Source of the DNA: Mycolicibacter sinensis
GTDB taxonomy: Bacteria > Actinomycetota > Actinomycetes > Mycobacteriales > Mycobacteriaceae
Direction: 5' to 3'
NCBI RefSeq assembly: GCF_001667945.1
Contig: NZ_LZJK01000111.1
Span: 1 to 64,000 of the forward strand
DNA: 64,000 bases
In this document: piece by piece, positions 9,723-18,742 of the stretch
Numbering within the stretch: position 1 is the first letter of the stretch
How the letters are laid out: every line of letters starts with the position of its first letter
Made by a program: the position numbers and the translations under genes
The notes under the pieces: generated by a model
Seen by the model: the letters and a program-made list of their open reading frames with translations, nothing else
What the model was told of the DNA's origin: nothing
The model's database searches: none

Positions 9723-10142
9723 ATGCAGGACACCCGGGTGATGATGGCGTTCGCGGCGGCAGCTGTCGCCGCCGGGGCGGCAGCCGCGGTGACCTCGGCT
9801 GCGCCGACGGCTGCCGACCCGTACGTGCCGATGTGCGACGTCCCGGCGTGCACTCCCGGAATCATGCCCAATGTCGTGCTGGGTGCGCCATGCTCCAACA
9901 CCACATATTTCGTCTTCGGGTCTGCGGTCGCAGGGCCGTCGACCCTGCCGGGCCGGCTGGTGTACTGCGCGTCGCCGCGACGCTACGAACCGCGCTGGTT
10001 CCGGTCGCCGGAGATGCACGGCATCAAGGAGGAGGGCAGCAAATGTGACTCCTACGACGGCGAGGTGGCGCAGGCGCCGGATGGGCTTTTCCTGACCTGC
10101 GTCGCCGACGGCGAAACGTTGTGGCGTCGCGGTGATCTGTAG
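9723..10142 (+). CDS. Secreted cysteine-rich small protein (unknown function)
   Basis: A 139-residue exported protein. The Ala-rich N-terminus forms a signal peptide with cleavage predicted around APTAA before DPYVP. The mature chain is about 110 residues with six cysteines (PMCDVPACTPG, APCSN, VYCAS, SKCDS, LTCVAD), compatible with three disulfide bonds. The ATG at 9723 follows a GAGGGAAG ribosome-binding site, 17 bp after the preceding stop. I do not recognise a characterised family beyond mycobacterial hypothetical secreted proteins. It sits in a run of three such genes behind mceF and is probably in the same operon. Confidence 0.78.
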   Translation: MQDTRVMMAFAAAAVAAGAAAAVTSAAPTAADPYVPMCDVPACTPGIMPNVVLGAPCSNTTYFVFGSAVAGPSTLPGRLVYCASPRRYEPRWFRSPEMHGIKEEGSKCDSYDGEVAQAPDGLFLTCVADGETLWRRGDL

Positions 10143-10175
10143 CAGGACAACGCTTCTGGTCGAGGGAGTTCACCC

Positions 10176-10643
10176 ATGATACGAACCACTGTCGGTGTGG
10201 CGCTCGGCGCGCTGGCCGCGGCAGCCGTTGCCACAGCCGTGGCGCCGGTGGCCGCAGCCGACATGCGCTACGGCAACTATGAGGTCCTGAGCAACCGGTG
10301 GACGGATGCCACCTGGGTGTGGGCGGCCTACCCCTGCGAGACGATGGGCAAGTTCGATGACCTGCCGGCCGGTTGCGTGACGGTGAGTGCGATCGACCGG
10401 CCGCATTTCTTCGGCCGTGGATACTACGGCGGGACCGCCAGACTGGTCGACGGCCAGTACTCGTTCACCTCGGATTACCCTAACGGCCTGAACTGTCCGT
10501 TCGGGCCCTCGATGCCGACGCGCGACACCTACACCTGGGATGCGAACACGCTGACCGGGGTCGTCGAATCACATTTCGACGTGGGCTGTATGAATGGCCC
10601 GGGCGGGGTGAACACCTGGACCTTCGCCCTGGTGCGCATGTAG
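10176..10643 (+). CDS. Secreted small protein (unknown function)
   Basis: A 155-residue exported protein with a Sec signal ending APVAAA before DMRYG. The mature part contains four cysteines (YPCETM, AGCVTV, LNCPFG, VGCMNG) and is rich in aromatic residues and beta-strand-like segments. The opening YGNYEVLSNRWTDATW resembles the start of the mature protein encoded at 9199, so the two may share a fold. A GGGAG ribosome-binding site precedes the ATG. It is the last gene of the forward mce run and converges with the reverse-strand Mce-associated pair 25 bp away. No function can be assigned. Confidence 0.78.
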   Translation: MIRTTVGVALGALAAAAVATAVAPVAAADMRYGNYEVLSNRWTDATWVWAAYPCETMGKFDDLPAGCVTVSAIDRPHFFGRGYYGGTARLVDGQYSFTSDYPNGLNCPFGPSMPTRDTYTWDANTLTGVVESHFDVGCMNGPGGVNTWTFALVRM

Positions 10644-10658
10644 CGCCGCGGTCTGCGC

Positions 10659-10679
10659 ACCCGGTCGGCTACACCGGGT
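10659..10679. terminator. Possible bidirectional hairpin terminator
   Basis: An inverted repeat, ACCCGGT, 7-base loop, ACCGGGT, lies exactly where the forward mce-linked run and the reverse-strand Mce-associated genes converge. There is no T-tract on either side, which is common for actinobacterial hairpins. It also overlaps the last codons of the reverse gene. Function as a terminator is inferred from position only. Confidence 0.4.
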
Positions 10680-11298
10680 CGAATGAAGAGATCAGCCAGC
10701 GGTCGCCGTGCTTCTCCAAGCCGACCTTGACGCTGCTCATCGCGAACGAGCCGTCCGGGTTGGTCTTGCTGATCGTGGTCTGGTTGAGATAGATCAGCAC
10801 CTCGGCGGAGCTGGGATGCAAAGACACGATGCCCTTGCGAACCACCGCGGCCACCGTCTGTACTTCTTTCTCCTTGACCGCCGGGGTAACGACCTTCTGG
10901 GTGAAATCGGTGTAGTGCGAGAGGAAGTCGCCGGTGAGGTGGCTCTCGGCGGCCGCGAAATCCTGCTCCATCGTCTTGGGCGCATACGTCAACACCGCGA
11001 CCGCGCCGTCGGCGGCGGCAGCCATCACGGCCTGCTCGGCCGCGGGCCCGAGTTGCTGATCGGCCCGAAGCACCCCGAAGTACAGCCAGCCGGCCAGTGC
11101 CGCCGACGCCAACAGCAGCCCGCCCAGCGTGGCCGCGACCCAGCGCGCCGTTGAGACCGTCGGGCCGGCGTGGGGTTGCTCGGTCGGTGACTGCTCCGCC
11201 GACGGCTCGCCACGCTCCGGGGCGTCGTCCGTCTCGGCAGTCACCGATTCGTCCCGGGCCGCCTCGGGTGTCGGGTCATCCTTGTCGGATTCGCTCAT
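10669..11298 (-). CDS. Mce-associated membrane protein (Mas)
   Basis: A 209-residue protein with an acidic, low-complexity cytoplasmic N-terminus (1-50), one membrane helix at about 53-77, and an extracytoplasmic domain of about 130 residues. The domain has the look of Mas/VirB8-like folds: ADGAVAVLTYAP, then HLTGDFLSHYTDF, and a final DRWLISSFDPV. Mas proteins are encoded beside mce operons and are thought to stabilise or assist the Mce transporter. The ATG overlaps the stop of the upstream Mas gene (ATGA), so the two are translationally coupled and probably form a heteromer. They run opposite to mceA-F, an arrangement less common than simple downstream placement. Confidence 0.87.
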   Translation of the reverse strand: MSESDKDDPTPEAARDESVTAETDDAPERGEPSAEQSPTEQPHAGPTVSTARWVAATLGGLLLASAALAGWLYFGVLRADQQLGPAAEQAVMAAAADGAVAVLTYAPKTMEQDFAAAESHLTGDFLSHYTDFTQKVVTPAVKEKEVQTVAAVVRKGIVSLHPSSAEVLIYLNQTTISKTNPDGSFAMSSVKVGLEKHGDRWLISSFDPV

Positions 11299-12089
11299 GC
11301 TGCGAAGTCCACCTTCGACATCTTGACCTGGTCGCCTTCCCGGGCCAGGTGCACGGTTAGGCGCCAGCTACGCGGTTCCTCTTTGGCTCCGGCGGTATTG
11401 GTGACCTTGGTGTTGGCCGCGACCAGCACCACCGCCTCGTTGTCCGACATCGACTCCACCCCCGCGACCGCGGTGTCGACCGTGGTGACGGTTTTCGACT
11501 CGCGGGCCACCTTGGTGAAGTCGCCGGCGTGGGCTTCGAAGTCCTTCTTGAACTCGCCGGTCGAGTTGTCCAGGATCGCCTTGACGTTGTCATCGACGGT
11601 TTCGTAATTCAGCGTCATCAGCGTCACCACGCCCTGACGTGCGGCCGCGGCGTACTCGGCGGATTGACGTTGGCGCTGGGCGACATCGCGATGATGGGAC
11701 AGCATCAGCACATCGACGGCGAGAAACGCCCCGATCGTGAGCACGGCCAGCGTCGCGGCCACCCACCGCAGCCGCCTCCAGATGCCCACGACCTTGCCGG
11801 GCTGCTCAGCCGGTTCCTCGACGGCACCCGCATCGGCGCCCGAGGCCGGCTCACCGGCTTCGGTGTCCGCGGGTTCGACGTCCGGTGCGGCCTCCGGCTC
11901 AACCGCGTCGGTGGATTCGGGCTCGGCCCCCCGCTGAGCCTTGAGCAGCTCCGCGCGGGCGCGGGCCAACTCCGCCGCCGCCTCGGCGGCCTTCGCCTCC
12001 GCTTCGGCCAGCGTCAGCGCGTCCTTCGATGCGCGCTTGGCGGCGTGCTTTCCGCGGCCGTCCGGTTTCGCCGGATCACGCGACGGCAT
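11295..12089 (-). CDS. Mce-associated membrane protein (Mas) with N-terminal coiled coil
   Basis: The start is the ATG at 12089, preceded by AGGAGG; the frame upstream of it is open by chance. The 264-residue product opens with a basic segment and an Ala/Glu/Lys coiled coil at about 25-54. An acidic Glu/Pro/Ala-rich linker follows, then one membrane helix at about 109-130 and a Mas-type extracytoplasmic domain (AARQGVVTLMTLNYE, then STGEFKKDF). It is coupled to the next Mas gene by a 4-base overlap. The coiled coil could mediate pairing with its partner or with cytoplasmic transporter parts, which is inference. Confidence 0.87.
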   Translation of the reverse strand: MPSRDPAKPDGRGKHAAKRASKDALTLAEAEAKAAEAAAELARARAELLKAQRGAEPESTDAVEPEAAPDVEPADTEAGEPASGADAGAVEEPAEQPGKVVGIWRRLRWVAATLAVLTIGAFLAVDVLMLSHHRDVAQRQRQSAEYAAAARQGVVTLMTLNYETVDDNVKAILDNSTGEFKKDFEAHAGDFTKVARESKTVTTVDTAVAGVESMSDNEAVVLVAANTKVTNTAGAKEEPRSWRLTVHLAREGDQVKMSKVDFAA

Positions 12090-12174
12090 ACGCCCTCCTG
12101 TCCGATGTCCACCCAGCTCCCACGAGTTCAGGCACCCTCGCAAGACCGCTTCGAAACGGTAGCACCAGGGCCCC

Positions 12175-12600
12175 TCACCAGGTGCGCAGCGAGCAGAGCG
12201 CGCCCTTGGTGCCCGCGTCGGTGGCAACGACGACGTCGTCGACGCGCAGTTCGCAGACGAACCCGGGCGAGGCCAGCTCGGGATGCATCCCGGGCAGCGA
12301 CACCACCACCATCGCCCAGTCCTGCGGGTCGGCCAGCGTCGTCTCGAATATCCACGGCTGGTTCGGTCCGACGGTGACATCGGCACGCGGGCTGTACTGG
12401 TACGGATTGTGGCTGTACTCGCCGAAGTTGGGCGGCTGAACCTCGCGGTAGTAGACCAGCGCCTGCGCGGTTTGTGTCGCACTGACCAAGTAACGGACCC
12501 GGTGCGGTGCCGGATCGTCGGCGCCCGCCGGCGTCGCTGTCGCCAGCGCAGCCACGAGCGCAACGCCACCCAGCAACGACTGCGTCAACAGGGTTCTCAC
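12175..12600 (-). CDS. Exported small protein, possibly MmpS-like fold
   Basis: The GTG start at 12600 is chosen because GGAGGAG lies just upstream and the following residues form a signal peptide ending TPAGA before DDPAP. The 141-residue product contains a beta-rich domain: VRYLVSATQTAQALVYYRE, then PWIFETTL, and near the end CELRVDDVVVATDAGTKGA with a second Cys. This layout of paired late cysteines around a VDD..V motif recalls the C-terminal domain of MmpS-type proteins, but I would not assert homology. It lies 85 bp upstream of the Mas pair on the same strand and may be co-expressed with it. Confidence 0.72.
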   Translation of the reverse strand: MRTLLTQSLLGGVALVAALATATPAGADDPAPHRVRYLVSATQTAQALVYYREVQPPNFGEYSHNPYQYSPRADVTVGPNQPWIFETTLADPQDWAMVVVSLPGMHPELASPGFVCELRVDDVVVATDAGTKGALCSLRTW

Positions 12601-12817
12601 GGACTCCTCCACTGCTGCGCGCCGGCCGGAGCGGCACTGCCAAAGATCCGAATTCTTTGCCAGGAAGAATAACATTTCCGTCGGTTTGGCGCTGGACGAG
12701 CGCAGCGCCGGCGGCGAATCAGCCTTCCGGGCCGCGCCGAGCGTGTAGTCAGTGCGAAAAATCGCGGGAAAAATCGCCGTGCGTGCACGTTGGGCGCAGC
12801 CGTGCCGGCGCCGTTGC
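12601..12817. other. Intergenic region, no gene seen
   Basis: This 217-bp stretch separates the flavin dehydrogenase (reverse) from the exported protein gene (reverse). It should hold the promoter of the latter, and the AT-richer part around 12655-12690 is the best place for it. No palindrome, hairpin or convincing ORF was found. Confidence 0.4.
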
Positions 12818-14440
12818 TCAGATCTCCGGAGCCCTGGTGGCCGCCGCTCGTCCGGCGCGAAACCCGAAGACCATCGCGGGGCCGATGGTGCCGCCCGCCC
12901 CGCCGTAAGCACGGCCGGTCGCCCCGGCCATCGCATTGCCCGCGGCGAACAAACCCGCGATCGGCCCCCCGCTGACGTGCAGAACGCGGCCGTCGTGGTC
13001 GGTGCGCGGGCCGCCCTTGGTGCCCATCGCCCCCACCGACAGCGGCACGGCGTAGTACGGGGCGGCGTCGAGCGGGCCGAGGGTGCGACCGGCCGGGGTG
13101 TCGGCGTGATCGTCGCCCCAGTAGCCGTCGTAGGCGCTGGCGCCCCGCCCGAACTCCGGGTCCGCACCCGCGGCCACATCGCGGTTCCAGGCCGCAACCG
13201 TCCGTTGCAGACCGCCGGCATCGATGCCGGTCCTGGCGGCCAGGCTGGGCAGGTCGGGCGATTCGCAGAACCAGTCCGGTGCGCTGCCGCCGGGTTCGAC
13301 GCCGAGGAATCCGTAGCGCTTGAGGTGCACCGAGTCGAAGACGATCCACGCGGGATCGTTGACGTAGCCGCCGCGCGGCTCCAGGTAGTGGAAGGCGCCG
13401 GCCATCGAGTTGTAGTCACAGGCCTCGTTGACGAACCGGCGCCCGGACCGGTTGACGATGATGCTGCGTGGCCGGGTGCGCTCCAATCGCACACTGCGGC
13501 TGCGCTGTTCGCCATCGATGGTGTCACCGGGGATCCGGACGATCGGTACCCACCACGCTTCGCCCATGTTGGCCAGGTCGGCGCCGTGCGCCATCGCCAT
13601 GCGCAGGGCGTCGCCGGTGTTGGTCGGCGGTGACACCGCGCCGTGCATGGGGCCGCGCAGAAACGCCTCCACCAGGGCGGTGTCCCATTCGAACCCGCCA
13701 TTGGCCAGGATCACGCCCCGCCGGGCACGCACCCGGCGCGAGGTCCCGCCACCGTCGACCCGCACACCGGCGATGCCGTGTTCGCCGGCCAGCAGTTCGA
13801 CGCCGCGACAGCTCGTCGCCGGCGTCACGCCGGCATCCAGCAGCCCCTTGAGCAGCCCGGCGATGAGCGCGGTGCCGGCCACGCACAGATCGCCGTCGGC
13901 GGCGTCCTCGATGTCGGCGTGCAGCCGGGCGCGGGTCTCGGCGTCGAAACCCACGTTGCTGTAGTCGGCCGGGAACGCAGTGATCCGGTCCGCCCAGTCA
14001 CCCAGCCCGGTCAGGTCATAGGGCAGCGGGCTCAGCGAGCGTCCCCCGGACGGCCGCCCACCGGGCAGCTCCGGCTTGTAGTCGGGGAAGCCCGAGGCCA
14101 CCTCGAAGCGGACGTCGCTGTGCTTTTCGACGAAGTCGACCATCTCCTGGCCGGTTCGCACGAAAGTCGCGACCAGTTCGTCGTCCATCGCGCCGAACGA
14201 CTGCGCCCGCAGATAGTCCAGCGCGGCGTCGACGGTCAAGCCGGGAACCCGGTTGTGCGCGGGGATCCAGGCGATACCGCCGGAGACCGCGGTGGTGCCT
14301 CCCACGGTCGCAGCCTTCTCATATACGGCGACCGACGCGCCGTTGACCGCCGCGGTGAGCGCCGCGGTGAGCCCGGCGGCGCCGGTGCCCAGCACTACCA
14401 CGTCGACAGTGTCGTCCCAGACTCGCGCACCGGCCGGCAT
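12818..14440 (-). CDS. FAD-dependent dehydrogenase of the KstD/fumarate-reductase family
   Basis: The start at 14440 is preceded by AAAGGAAG. The 540-residue product has a Rossmann FAD motif VVVLGTGAAGL at about 15-25, the paired flavin contact GGTTAVSGGIAWIP, and a C-terminal FAD motif GGAGGTIGPAMVFG. This architecture belongs to 3-ketosteroid-delta1-dehydrogenases and related 2-enoate or succinate-type dehydrogenases. These introduce a 1,2-double bond next to a ring ketone. The gene follows the IclR regulator by 29 bp on the same strand, so they likely share a transcript and belong to the regulon of the divergent mhp-like operon. The substrate is unknown; a ring-desaturation role is inferred from context. 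Confidence 0.85.
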   Translation of the reverse strand: MPAGARVWDDTVDVVVLGTGAAGLTAALTAAVNGASVAVYEKAATVGGTTAVSGGIAWIPAHNRVPGLTVDAALDYLRAQSFGAMDDELVATFVRTGQEMVDFVEKHSDVRFEVASGFPDYKPELPGGRPSGGRSLSPLPYDLTGLGDWADRITAFPADYSNVGFDAETRARLHADIEDAADGDLCVAGTALIAGLLKGLLDAGVTPATSCRGVELLAGEHGIAGVRVDGGGTSRRVRARRGVILANGGFEWDTALVEAFLRGPMHGAVSPPTNTGDALRMAMAHGADLANMGEAWWVPIVRIPGDTIDGEQRSRSVRLERTRPRSIIVNRSGRRFVNEACDYNSMAGAFHYLEPRGGYVNDPAWIVFDSVHLKRYGFLGVEPGGSAPDWFCESPDLPSLAARTGIDAGGLQRTVAAWNRDVAAGADPEFGRGASAYDGYWGDDHADTPAGRTLGPLDAAPYYAVPLSVGAMGTKGGPRTDHDGRVLHVSGGPIAGLFAAGNAMAGATGRAYGGAGGTIGPAMVFGFRAGRAAATRAPEI

Positions 14441-14469
14441 TGACGTCTTCCTTTCGGGGGCAGGAGATT

Positions 14470-15171
14470 TCAGCTGAGGATCCCGGACAGCCGGTCGGCC
14501 GCCGCCAGTACGGCATCGCGGCCCCGCAGCACGACGTCCTCGCGGTGCGAGATCAAGTTGATGCAGGTGGGCGGTGCAGGCGGGCGGCGGCGGACCGGTA
14601 CCGCCAGCCCGAAGGTCCCGGGCTCGATCTCGCCGTGGGTGATCACCCAGCCGCGCTCTCGGGTCTGCGGAACGATGTCGCGTTCGTCCGGGCGTCGCGG
14701 CATGGCGGCCAGTAGTGCGATCCCAGCCGCGCCGAGGCTGAGCGGATGACGACTGCCCTCGTGGAACGCCAGTTGGTAGCCGACCTGGGTGGGCACGATG
14801 ACCGCGACGGCCACCTGCTCGTCGCCCTCGGCCACCAGCAGCGAGACCGTGGTCCCGAGTTCGTCGGCGAGCACCCGCAGGGTCGGCAGGGCCAGCTGGC
14901 GCAGATTGTTGTCGAACGAGGCGCCCAGGACGGCCAGGGCGGCTGCCGAGCGGAACCGGCCGTCTTCGCCCTTGGCCACCAGCCGGTAGCTGGTCAGCGT
15001 GTTCAACAAGCGGTAGGCGATGGTCCGGTGCACACCGATCTGGTCGGCGATCTGCTGGATCGTCAAGCCCTCGGGCGTGGCGGCCACCGCCTGCAGTGCG
15101 GCCAGGCCGCGGGCCAGAGTTTGCGACCCGGGCGCGGTGTCGGCGGCAGCGCCGGGCTTCGGCTTGGTCAT
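14470..15171 (-). CDS. IclR family transcriptional regulator
   Basis: A 233-residue IclR protein. The N-terminal winged HTH spans about 17-75 (LARGLAALQAVAATPEG, then IQQIADQIGVHRTIAYRLL), followed by the effector domain. The ATG at 15171 is chosen because AAGGAGG lies 8 bases upstream. The protein is shorter than the usual 250-270 residues, mainly at its C-terminal end. IclR proteins such as MhpR activate phenylpropanoid meta-cleavage operons in response to the substrate. This gene diverges from exactly such an operon, so it is most likely its regulator. The shared intergenic region has inverted repeats suitable as its operator. Confidence 0.88.
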   Translation of the reverse strand: MTKPKPGAAADTAPGSQTLARGLAALQAVAATPEGLTIQQIADQIGVHRTIAYRLLNTLTSYRLVAKGEDGRFRSAAALAVLGASFDNNLRQLALPTLRVLADELGTTVSLLVAEGDEQVAVAVIVPTQVGYQLAFHEGSRHPLSLGAAGIALLAAMPRRPDERDIVPQTRERGWVITHGEIEPGTFGLAVPVRRRPPAPPTCINLISHREDVVLRGRDAVLAAADRLSGILS

Positions 15172-15217
15172 CCCCACGGCCTCCTTGACATCCACCCATC
15201 CGAGAGTGATGCTCTTC

Positions 15218-15282
15218 AATATAACGTACATCGATGTGCGATAAAAGCACGTTAAATATGCTGAAAAATGAGAATCATATTT
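15218..15282. promoter_or_regulatory. Divergent control region with nested inverted repeats
   Basis: Between the IclR gene and the hydrolase gene, TAACGTAC at 15222-15229 is mirrored by GCACGTTA at 15247-15254 (one mismatch), with the palindrome ACATCGATGT between them. A second repeat, AAATATG (15254-15260) and CATATTT (15276-15282), has perfect 7-base arms. The first is the better candidate for the IclR operator. The second contains TGAGAATCATATT, which recurs inside the large palindrome at 45515. The region is locally AT-rich, as expected for two divergent promoters. Confidence 0.55.
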
Positions 15283-15308
15283 CCGCGCTGTAGGGAAAGA
15301 GGTGGCCG

Positions 15309-16172
15309 GTGCCGGAGTTCGAGAGCATCTGGAGCGATCTCCAGGGCGTTGCGTTCGAGCAGGGCTATCTCGATGCGGGCGGTGTCCGCACCCGCTACCT
15401 CCGGGCCGGTGATCCGGCCAAGCCGGTGCTGGTGCTGCTGCACGGCTCCGGCGGCCACGCCGAGGCCTACGTCCGCAATCTGGCCGCGCACGCCGAGCAC
15501 TTCTGGACCTTCTCGATCGACATGCTCGGTCACGGCTACACCGCCAAGCCCGGCCATCCACTGGAGATCCCGCACTACGTCGCGCACCTGACCGCCGTAC
15601 TGGACACGATCGGCGCCGATCAGGCCAGCATCAGCGGCGAATCGCTCGGCGGCTGGGTGGCCGCGCGTGCCGCGATCGACCACCCGGACCGGGTCGATCG
15701 CCTGGTGCTCAACACCGCCGGCGGCTCCCAGGCCGACCCGGAGGTGATGAAGCGGATCATCACCTTGTCGATGGCCGCCGTGGAGGACCCCAGTTGGGAC
15801 ACCGTCCAGGCCCGCATCAAGTGGCTGATGGCCGACAAGTCCAAGGACTACGACGACATCGTGGCAAGCCGGCAGCGGATCTACCGCCTGCCCGGATTCG
15901 TCGACGCGATGCGCGACATCATGGCGCTGCAGGATCCGCAGATCCGGGCCCGCAACCTGCTGGGACCCGAGGAATACGGCAAGATCACCGCGCCGACGCT
16001 GGTGGTCTGGACCAGTGACGACCCGACGGCCGACGTCGAGGAGGGCAAGCGGATCGCTTCGATGATCCCCGGCGCCCGGTTCGAGCTGATGCCCGGCTGC
16101 GGCCACTGGCCCCAGTACGAGGACCCCGCGACCTTCAACCGCCTGCACCTGGATTTCCTGCTGGGGCGCTGA
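15309..16172 (+). CDS. Alpha/beta hydrolase, probable meta-cleavage product hydrolase
   Basis: A 287-residue alpha/beta hydrolase starting at GTG. The oxyanion segment LHGSGGHAE, nucleophile elbow GESLGG (Ser near 111), acid SDDPTAD (Asp near 235) and [11 protein letters not shown] (His near 265) give a full catalytic triad. The sequence style, including LVVW..DD and the final DFLLGR, matches C-C bond hydrolases (MhpC/HsaD/BphD type) that split vinylogous 1,5-diketones after extradiol ring opening. It is the first gene of an operon that continues into mhpA- and mhpB-like genes, which supports this role. The nucleophile elbow differs from the usual GNSMGG of MhpC, so another ester or thioester substrate remains possible. 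Confidence 0.8.
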   Translation: MPEFESIWSDLQGVAFEQGYLDAGGVRTRYLRAGDPAKPVLVLLHGSGGHAEAYVRNLAAHAEHFWTFSIDMLGHGYTAKPGHPLEIPHYVAHLTAVLDTIGADQASISGESLGGWVAARAAIDHPDRVDRLVLNTAGGSQADPEVMKRIITLSMAAVEDPSWDTVQARIKWLMADKSKDYDDIVASRQRIYRLPGFVDAMRDIMALQDPQIRARNLLGPEEYGKITAPTLVVWTSDDPTADVEEGKRIASMIPGARFELMPGCGHWPQYEDPATFNRLHLDFLLGR

Positions 16173-16173
16173 G

Positions 16174-17856
16174 GTGACTGCGCTCAATGATGTCGACGTC
16201 GTCGTGGTCGGGGCCGGTCCGGTCGGCCTGACCCTGGCCAATATCCTCGGGCTGCAAGGGATCCGCACCCTGGTCATCGAGGAACGCGACACACTCATCG
16301 ACTATCCCCGGGGGGTCGGGCTCGACGACGAGTCATTGCGTACATTCCAGGCGATCGGCCTGATCGATGCCGTCCTGCCGCATACGGTTCCGAATCAGAT
16401 CCTGCGGTTCTTCGACGGCAGGCGACGGTTGCTGGCCGAGATGGCACCCGCCGACGCCTGTTTCGGCTGGCCCAAGCGCAACGGCTTCGTGCAACCGCTG
16501 GTCGACGCCGAACTGCTGCGCGGCCTGGAGCGCTTCGACCATGTTCGGGTGCTGTGGGGGCGTCCGATGACCGGGTGCACTGAGAAACCGGACGGCGTCA
16601 CAGTGCAGCTGGGCAGTGCTGAGGTGAATGCGCGCTATCTGGTCGGGTGCGACGGGGGACGCAGCGCCACCCGCCGGTTGATGGGCGTGTCCTTCGAGGG
16701 CACCACGTCCTCGACCCGTTGGCTGGTCGTCGATGTCGCCAACGATCCGCTCGGGCACCCCAACAGCGAGGTCGGAGCCGACCCGGCGCGCCCGTACGCC
16801 TCCATCTCGATCGCACACGGGATCCGGCGCTTCGAGTTCATGATCCACGCCGACGAAACCGACGAGCAGGCCGAAGACCCGGAATTCGTCGCGGCGATGC
16901 TGGCCCCCTTCGTGCCGCATCCGCACGACGTCGATGTGATCCGGCACCGGGTCTACACCCACCATTCCCGGATCGCCGGCGCATTTCGCCGCGGCCGGCT
17001 GCTGCTGGCCGGCGACGCCGCACATCTGATGCCGGTCTGGCAGGGGCAGGGCTACAACAGTGGGATCCGCGATGCGATGAACCTCGGGTGGAAGCTCGCC
17101 GCCGTGGTCGGCGGGCAGGCGCAGCCGAGTTTGCTGGACAGCTATGACAGCGAACGGCGCAAGCATGCCCGAGCCATGATCGACCTGTCCACGATGGTGG
17201 GCCGGGTGATCTCCCCGACCAATCGCCGCGTCGCCGCCATGCGCGACCGGGCGATCCGTGCCGCCTCGGCGGTGCCCACGCTCAAGCGCTACGTGCTGGA
17301 AATGCGGTTCAAGCCGATGCCGCGCTACGACCACGGCGCGGTTGTCCACGACCAGCCCCGCCGGCCGGACTCGCCGGTGGGAACGCTGTTCATTCAGCCC
17401 CGCGTCGACACCCGCACCGGGACCGAGCTGCTCCTCGACGACGTGATCGGCACCGGATTCGCCGTGCTGGCCTGGAACAACAACCCCCGGGTCCTGCTCG
17501 GGGAAGCCGCCTTCGGGCGGTGGAAAGCGCTGGGCGCCAGCTTCATCGCCGTTCGGCCATCGACCCAGCTGCACTGGACCCCGCCCGGCAGCGAAGACGA
17601 CCCCGAGGTCACCATCGTCGGTGACCGCACCGGAGAGCTGAAGTCCTGGTTCGACCGACACAGCGAGTCGGTGCTGTTCCTGCGCCCAGACCGCTGCATC
17701 GCCGCGGCGTGCATCGCCCAGCGCGCAGCGGAGGTCAGTGCCCGGCTCTTCGACGTTCTGGGTCTCATCGCGGAAGGGGGTGATCACCGCGATGGCACTG
17801 GCCCTGTGCTGCATGTCCCACAGCCCGCTGCTGAATCTGCCGGGACCGCCCCCTGA
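16174..17856 (+). CDS. mhpA: 3-(3-hydroxyphenyl)propanoate hydroxylase-like FAD monooxygenase
   Basis: A 560-residue class A flavoprotein hydroxylase. It has the FAD-binding motif [17 protein letters not shown] near 10, the DG motif [12 protein letters not shown] near 160, and the GD motif [18 protein letters not shown] near 280. The continuation into [15 protein letters not shown] is the hallmark of MhpA and related phenol hydroxylases, and the length fits MhpA (554). MhpA hydroxylates 3-(3-hydroxyphenyl)propanoate to the catechol that MhpB opens. The GTG start lies 1 bp after the preceding stop, and the 3' end overlaps the mhpB-like gene by 65 bp. The side chain of the true substrate is not fixed by sequence. 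Confidence 0.88.
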   Translation: MTALNDVDVVVVGAGPVGLTLANILGLQGIRTLVIEERDTLIDYPRGVGLDDESLRTFQAIGLIDAVLPHTVPNQILRFFDGRRRLLAEMAPADACFGWPKRNGFVQPLVDAELLRGLERFDHVRVLWGRPMTGCTEKPDGVTVQLGSAEVNARYLVGCDGGRSATRRLMGVSFEGTTSSTRWLVVDVANDPLGHPNSEVGADPARPYASISIAHGIRRFEFMIHADETDEQAEDPEFVAAMLAPFVPHPHDVDVIRHRVYTHHSRIAGAFRRGRLLLAGDAAHLMPVWQGQGYNSGIRDAMNLGWKLAAVVGGQAQPSLLDSYDSERRKHARAMIDLSTMVGRVISPTNRRVAAMRDRAIRAASAVPTLKRYVLEMRFKPMPRYDHGAVVHDQPRRPDSPVGTLFIQPRVDTRTGTELLLDDVIGTGFAVLAWNNNPRVLLGEAAFGRWKALGASFIAVRPSTQLHWTPPGSEDDPEVTIVGDRTGELKSWFDRHSESVLFLRPDRCIAAACIAQRAAEVSARLFDVLGLIAEGGDHRDGTGPVLHVPQPAAESAGTAP

Positions 17857-18742
17857 GTTGATGGACGACGTCGAGGCCGCGATCGCTCAGGCCGCGGCGT
17901 TCGTCGCCGGCTTCGACCCCCAGCTGACGGTGGTGTTCGCGCCGGACCACTACAACGGCTTCTTCCTGCGGCTGATGCCGCCGTTCTGCATCGGCACCTC
18001 CGCGCGGGGGGTCGGGGACTACGGCACGTATTCCGGCCCGCTGAACGTCGCCGCGGATCTGGCCGCTGACTGCGCCGCGGCGGTGCTGGATCATGGTGTG
18101 GATGTGGCCGTGTCGGCCGGTATGGAGGTCGATCACGCCATGGTGCAGCCACTGGAGCGGCTGTTCGGTGATGCCACCGCATGCCCGGTGATCCCGATCT
18201 TCATCAACGCCGTCGCCGCCCCGCTGGGGCCGATCCACCGTGCCCGCGCCCTGGGGACCGCGGTCGGTGAATTCCTGGCCAGCCTGGATCTGCGGGTGCT
18301 GGTGTTGGGATCCGGTGGGCTGTCGCATGATCCGCCGATCCCCACGCTGGCGACTGCGCCGCCGGCGATCCGAGACCGGCTTGTGCACGGCACTGCGATG
18401 AGCGCCGAGCAGCGGCAGGCCCGCCAGGACACGGTCATCGCGGCGGCGCGCGACTTCGCGGCCGGCGTGAACGAGCTGGCCCCGCTGAACCCGGACTTCG
18501 ACCAACGGTTCCTGTCGATCCTGGACAGCGGCCGGCTCGATGACCTCTGCGGCTGGTCGAACTCGTTCATCACCGAATCGGGCGGGGGCTCGGCGCACGA
18601 AATCCGAACCTGGACAGCAGCGTTCGCCGCCTTGGCGGCCCAGGGCGGCTACCGCACGGTCGACCGTTACTACCGCCCGGCCCCGGAGCTGATCGCGGGC
18701 TTCGCCATCCGCACCGCAATACCTGCGGGGGTCAGCCGATGA
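17792..18742 (+). CDS. mhpB: 3-carboxyethylcatechol 2,3-dioxygenase
   Basis: A 316-residue type III extradiol dioxygenase very like E. coli MhpB (314 residues). Matching stretches include [23 protein letters not shown] (with the conserved acid-base His), [28 protein letters not shown] and HEIRTW, with [13 protein letters not shown] near the end. It opens 2,3-dihydroxyphenylpropanoate between C1 and C2 using non-haem iron. I prefer the ATG at 17792 because it matches the family N-terminus; a GTG at 17780 in the same frame is an alternative. It overlaps the mhpA-like gene by 65 bp and the next gene by 4 bp. Confidence 0.9.
   Translation: MALALCCMSHSPLLNLPGPPPELMDDVEAAIAQAAAFVAGFDPQLTVVFAPDHYNGFFLRLMPPFCIGTSARGVGDYGTYSGPLNVAADLAADCAAAVLDHGVDVAVSAGMEVDHAMVQPLERLFGDATACPVIPIFINAVAAPLGPIHRARALGTAVGEFLASLDLRVLVLGSGGLSHDPPIPTLATAPPAIRDRLVHGTAMSAEQRQARQDTVIAAARDFAAGVNELAPLNPDFDQRFLSILDSGRLDDLCGWSNSFITESGGGSAHEIRTWTAAFAALAAQGGYRTVDRYYRPAPELIAGFAIRTAIPAGVSR

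Noticed and set aside
17792..17856. 65-bp overlap of the mhpA- and mhpB-like genes as a sign of frameshift
   Set aside because: Both proteins have normal family lengths and full motifs, so the overlap is better explained by a slightly extended hydroxylase C-terminus.
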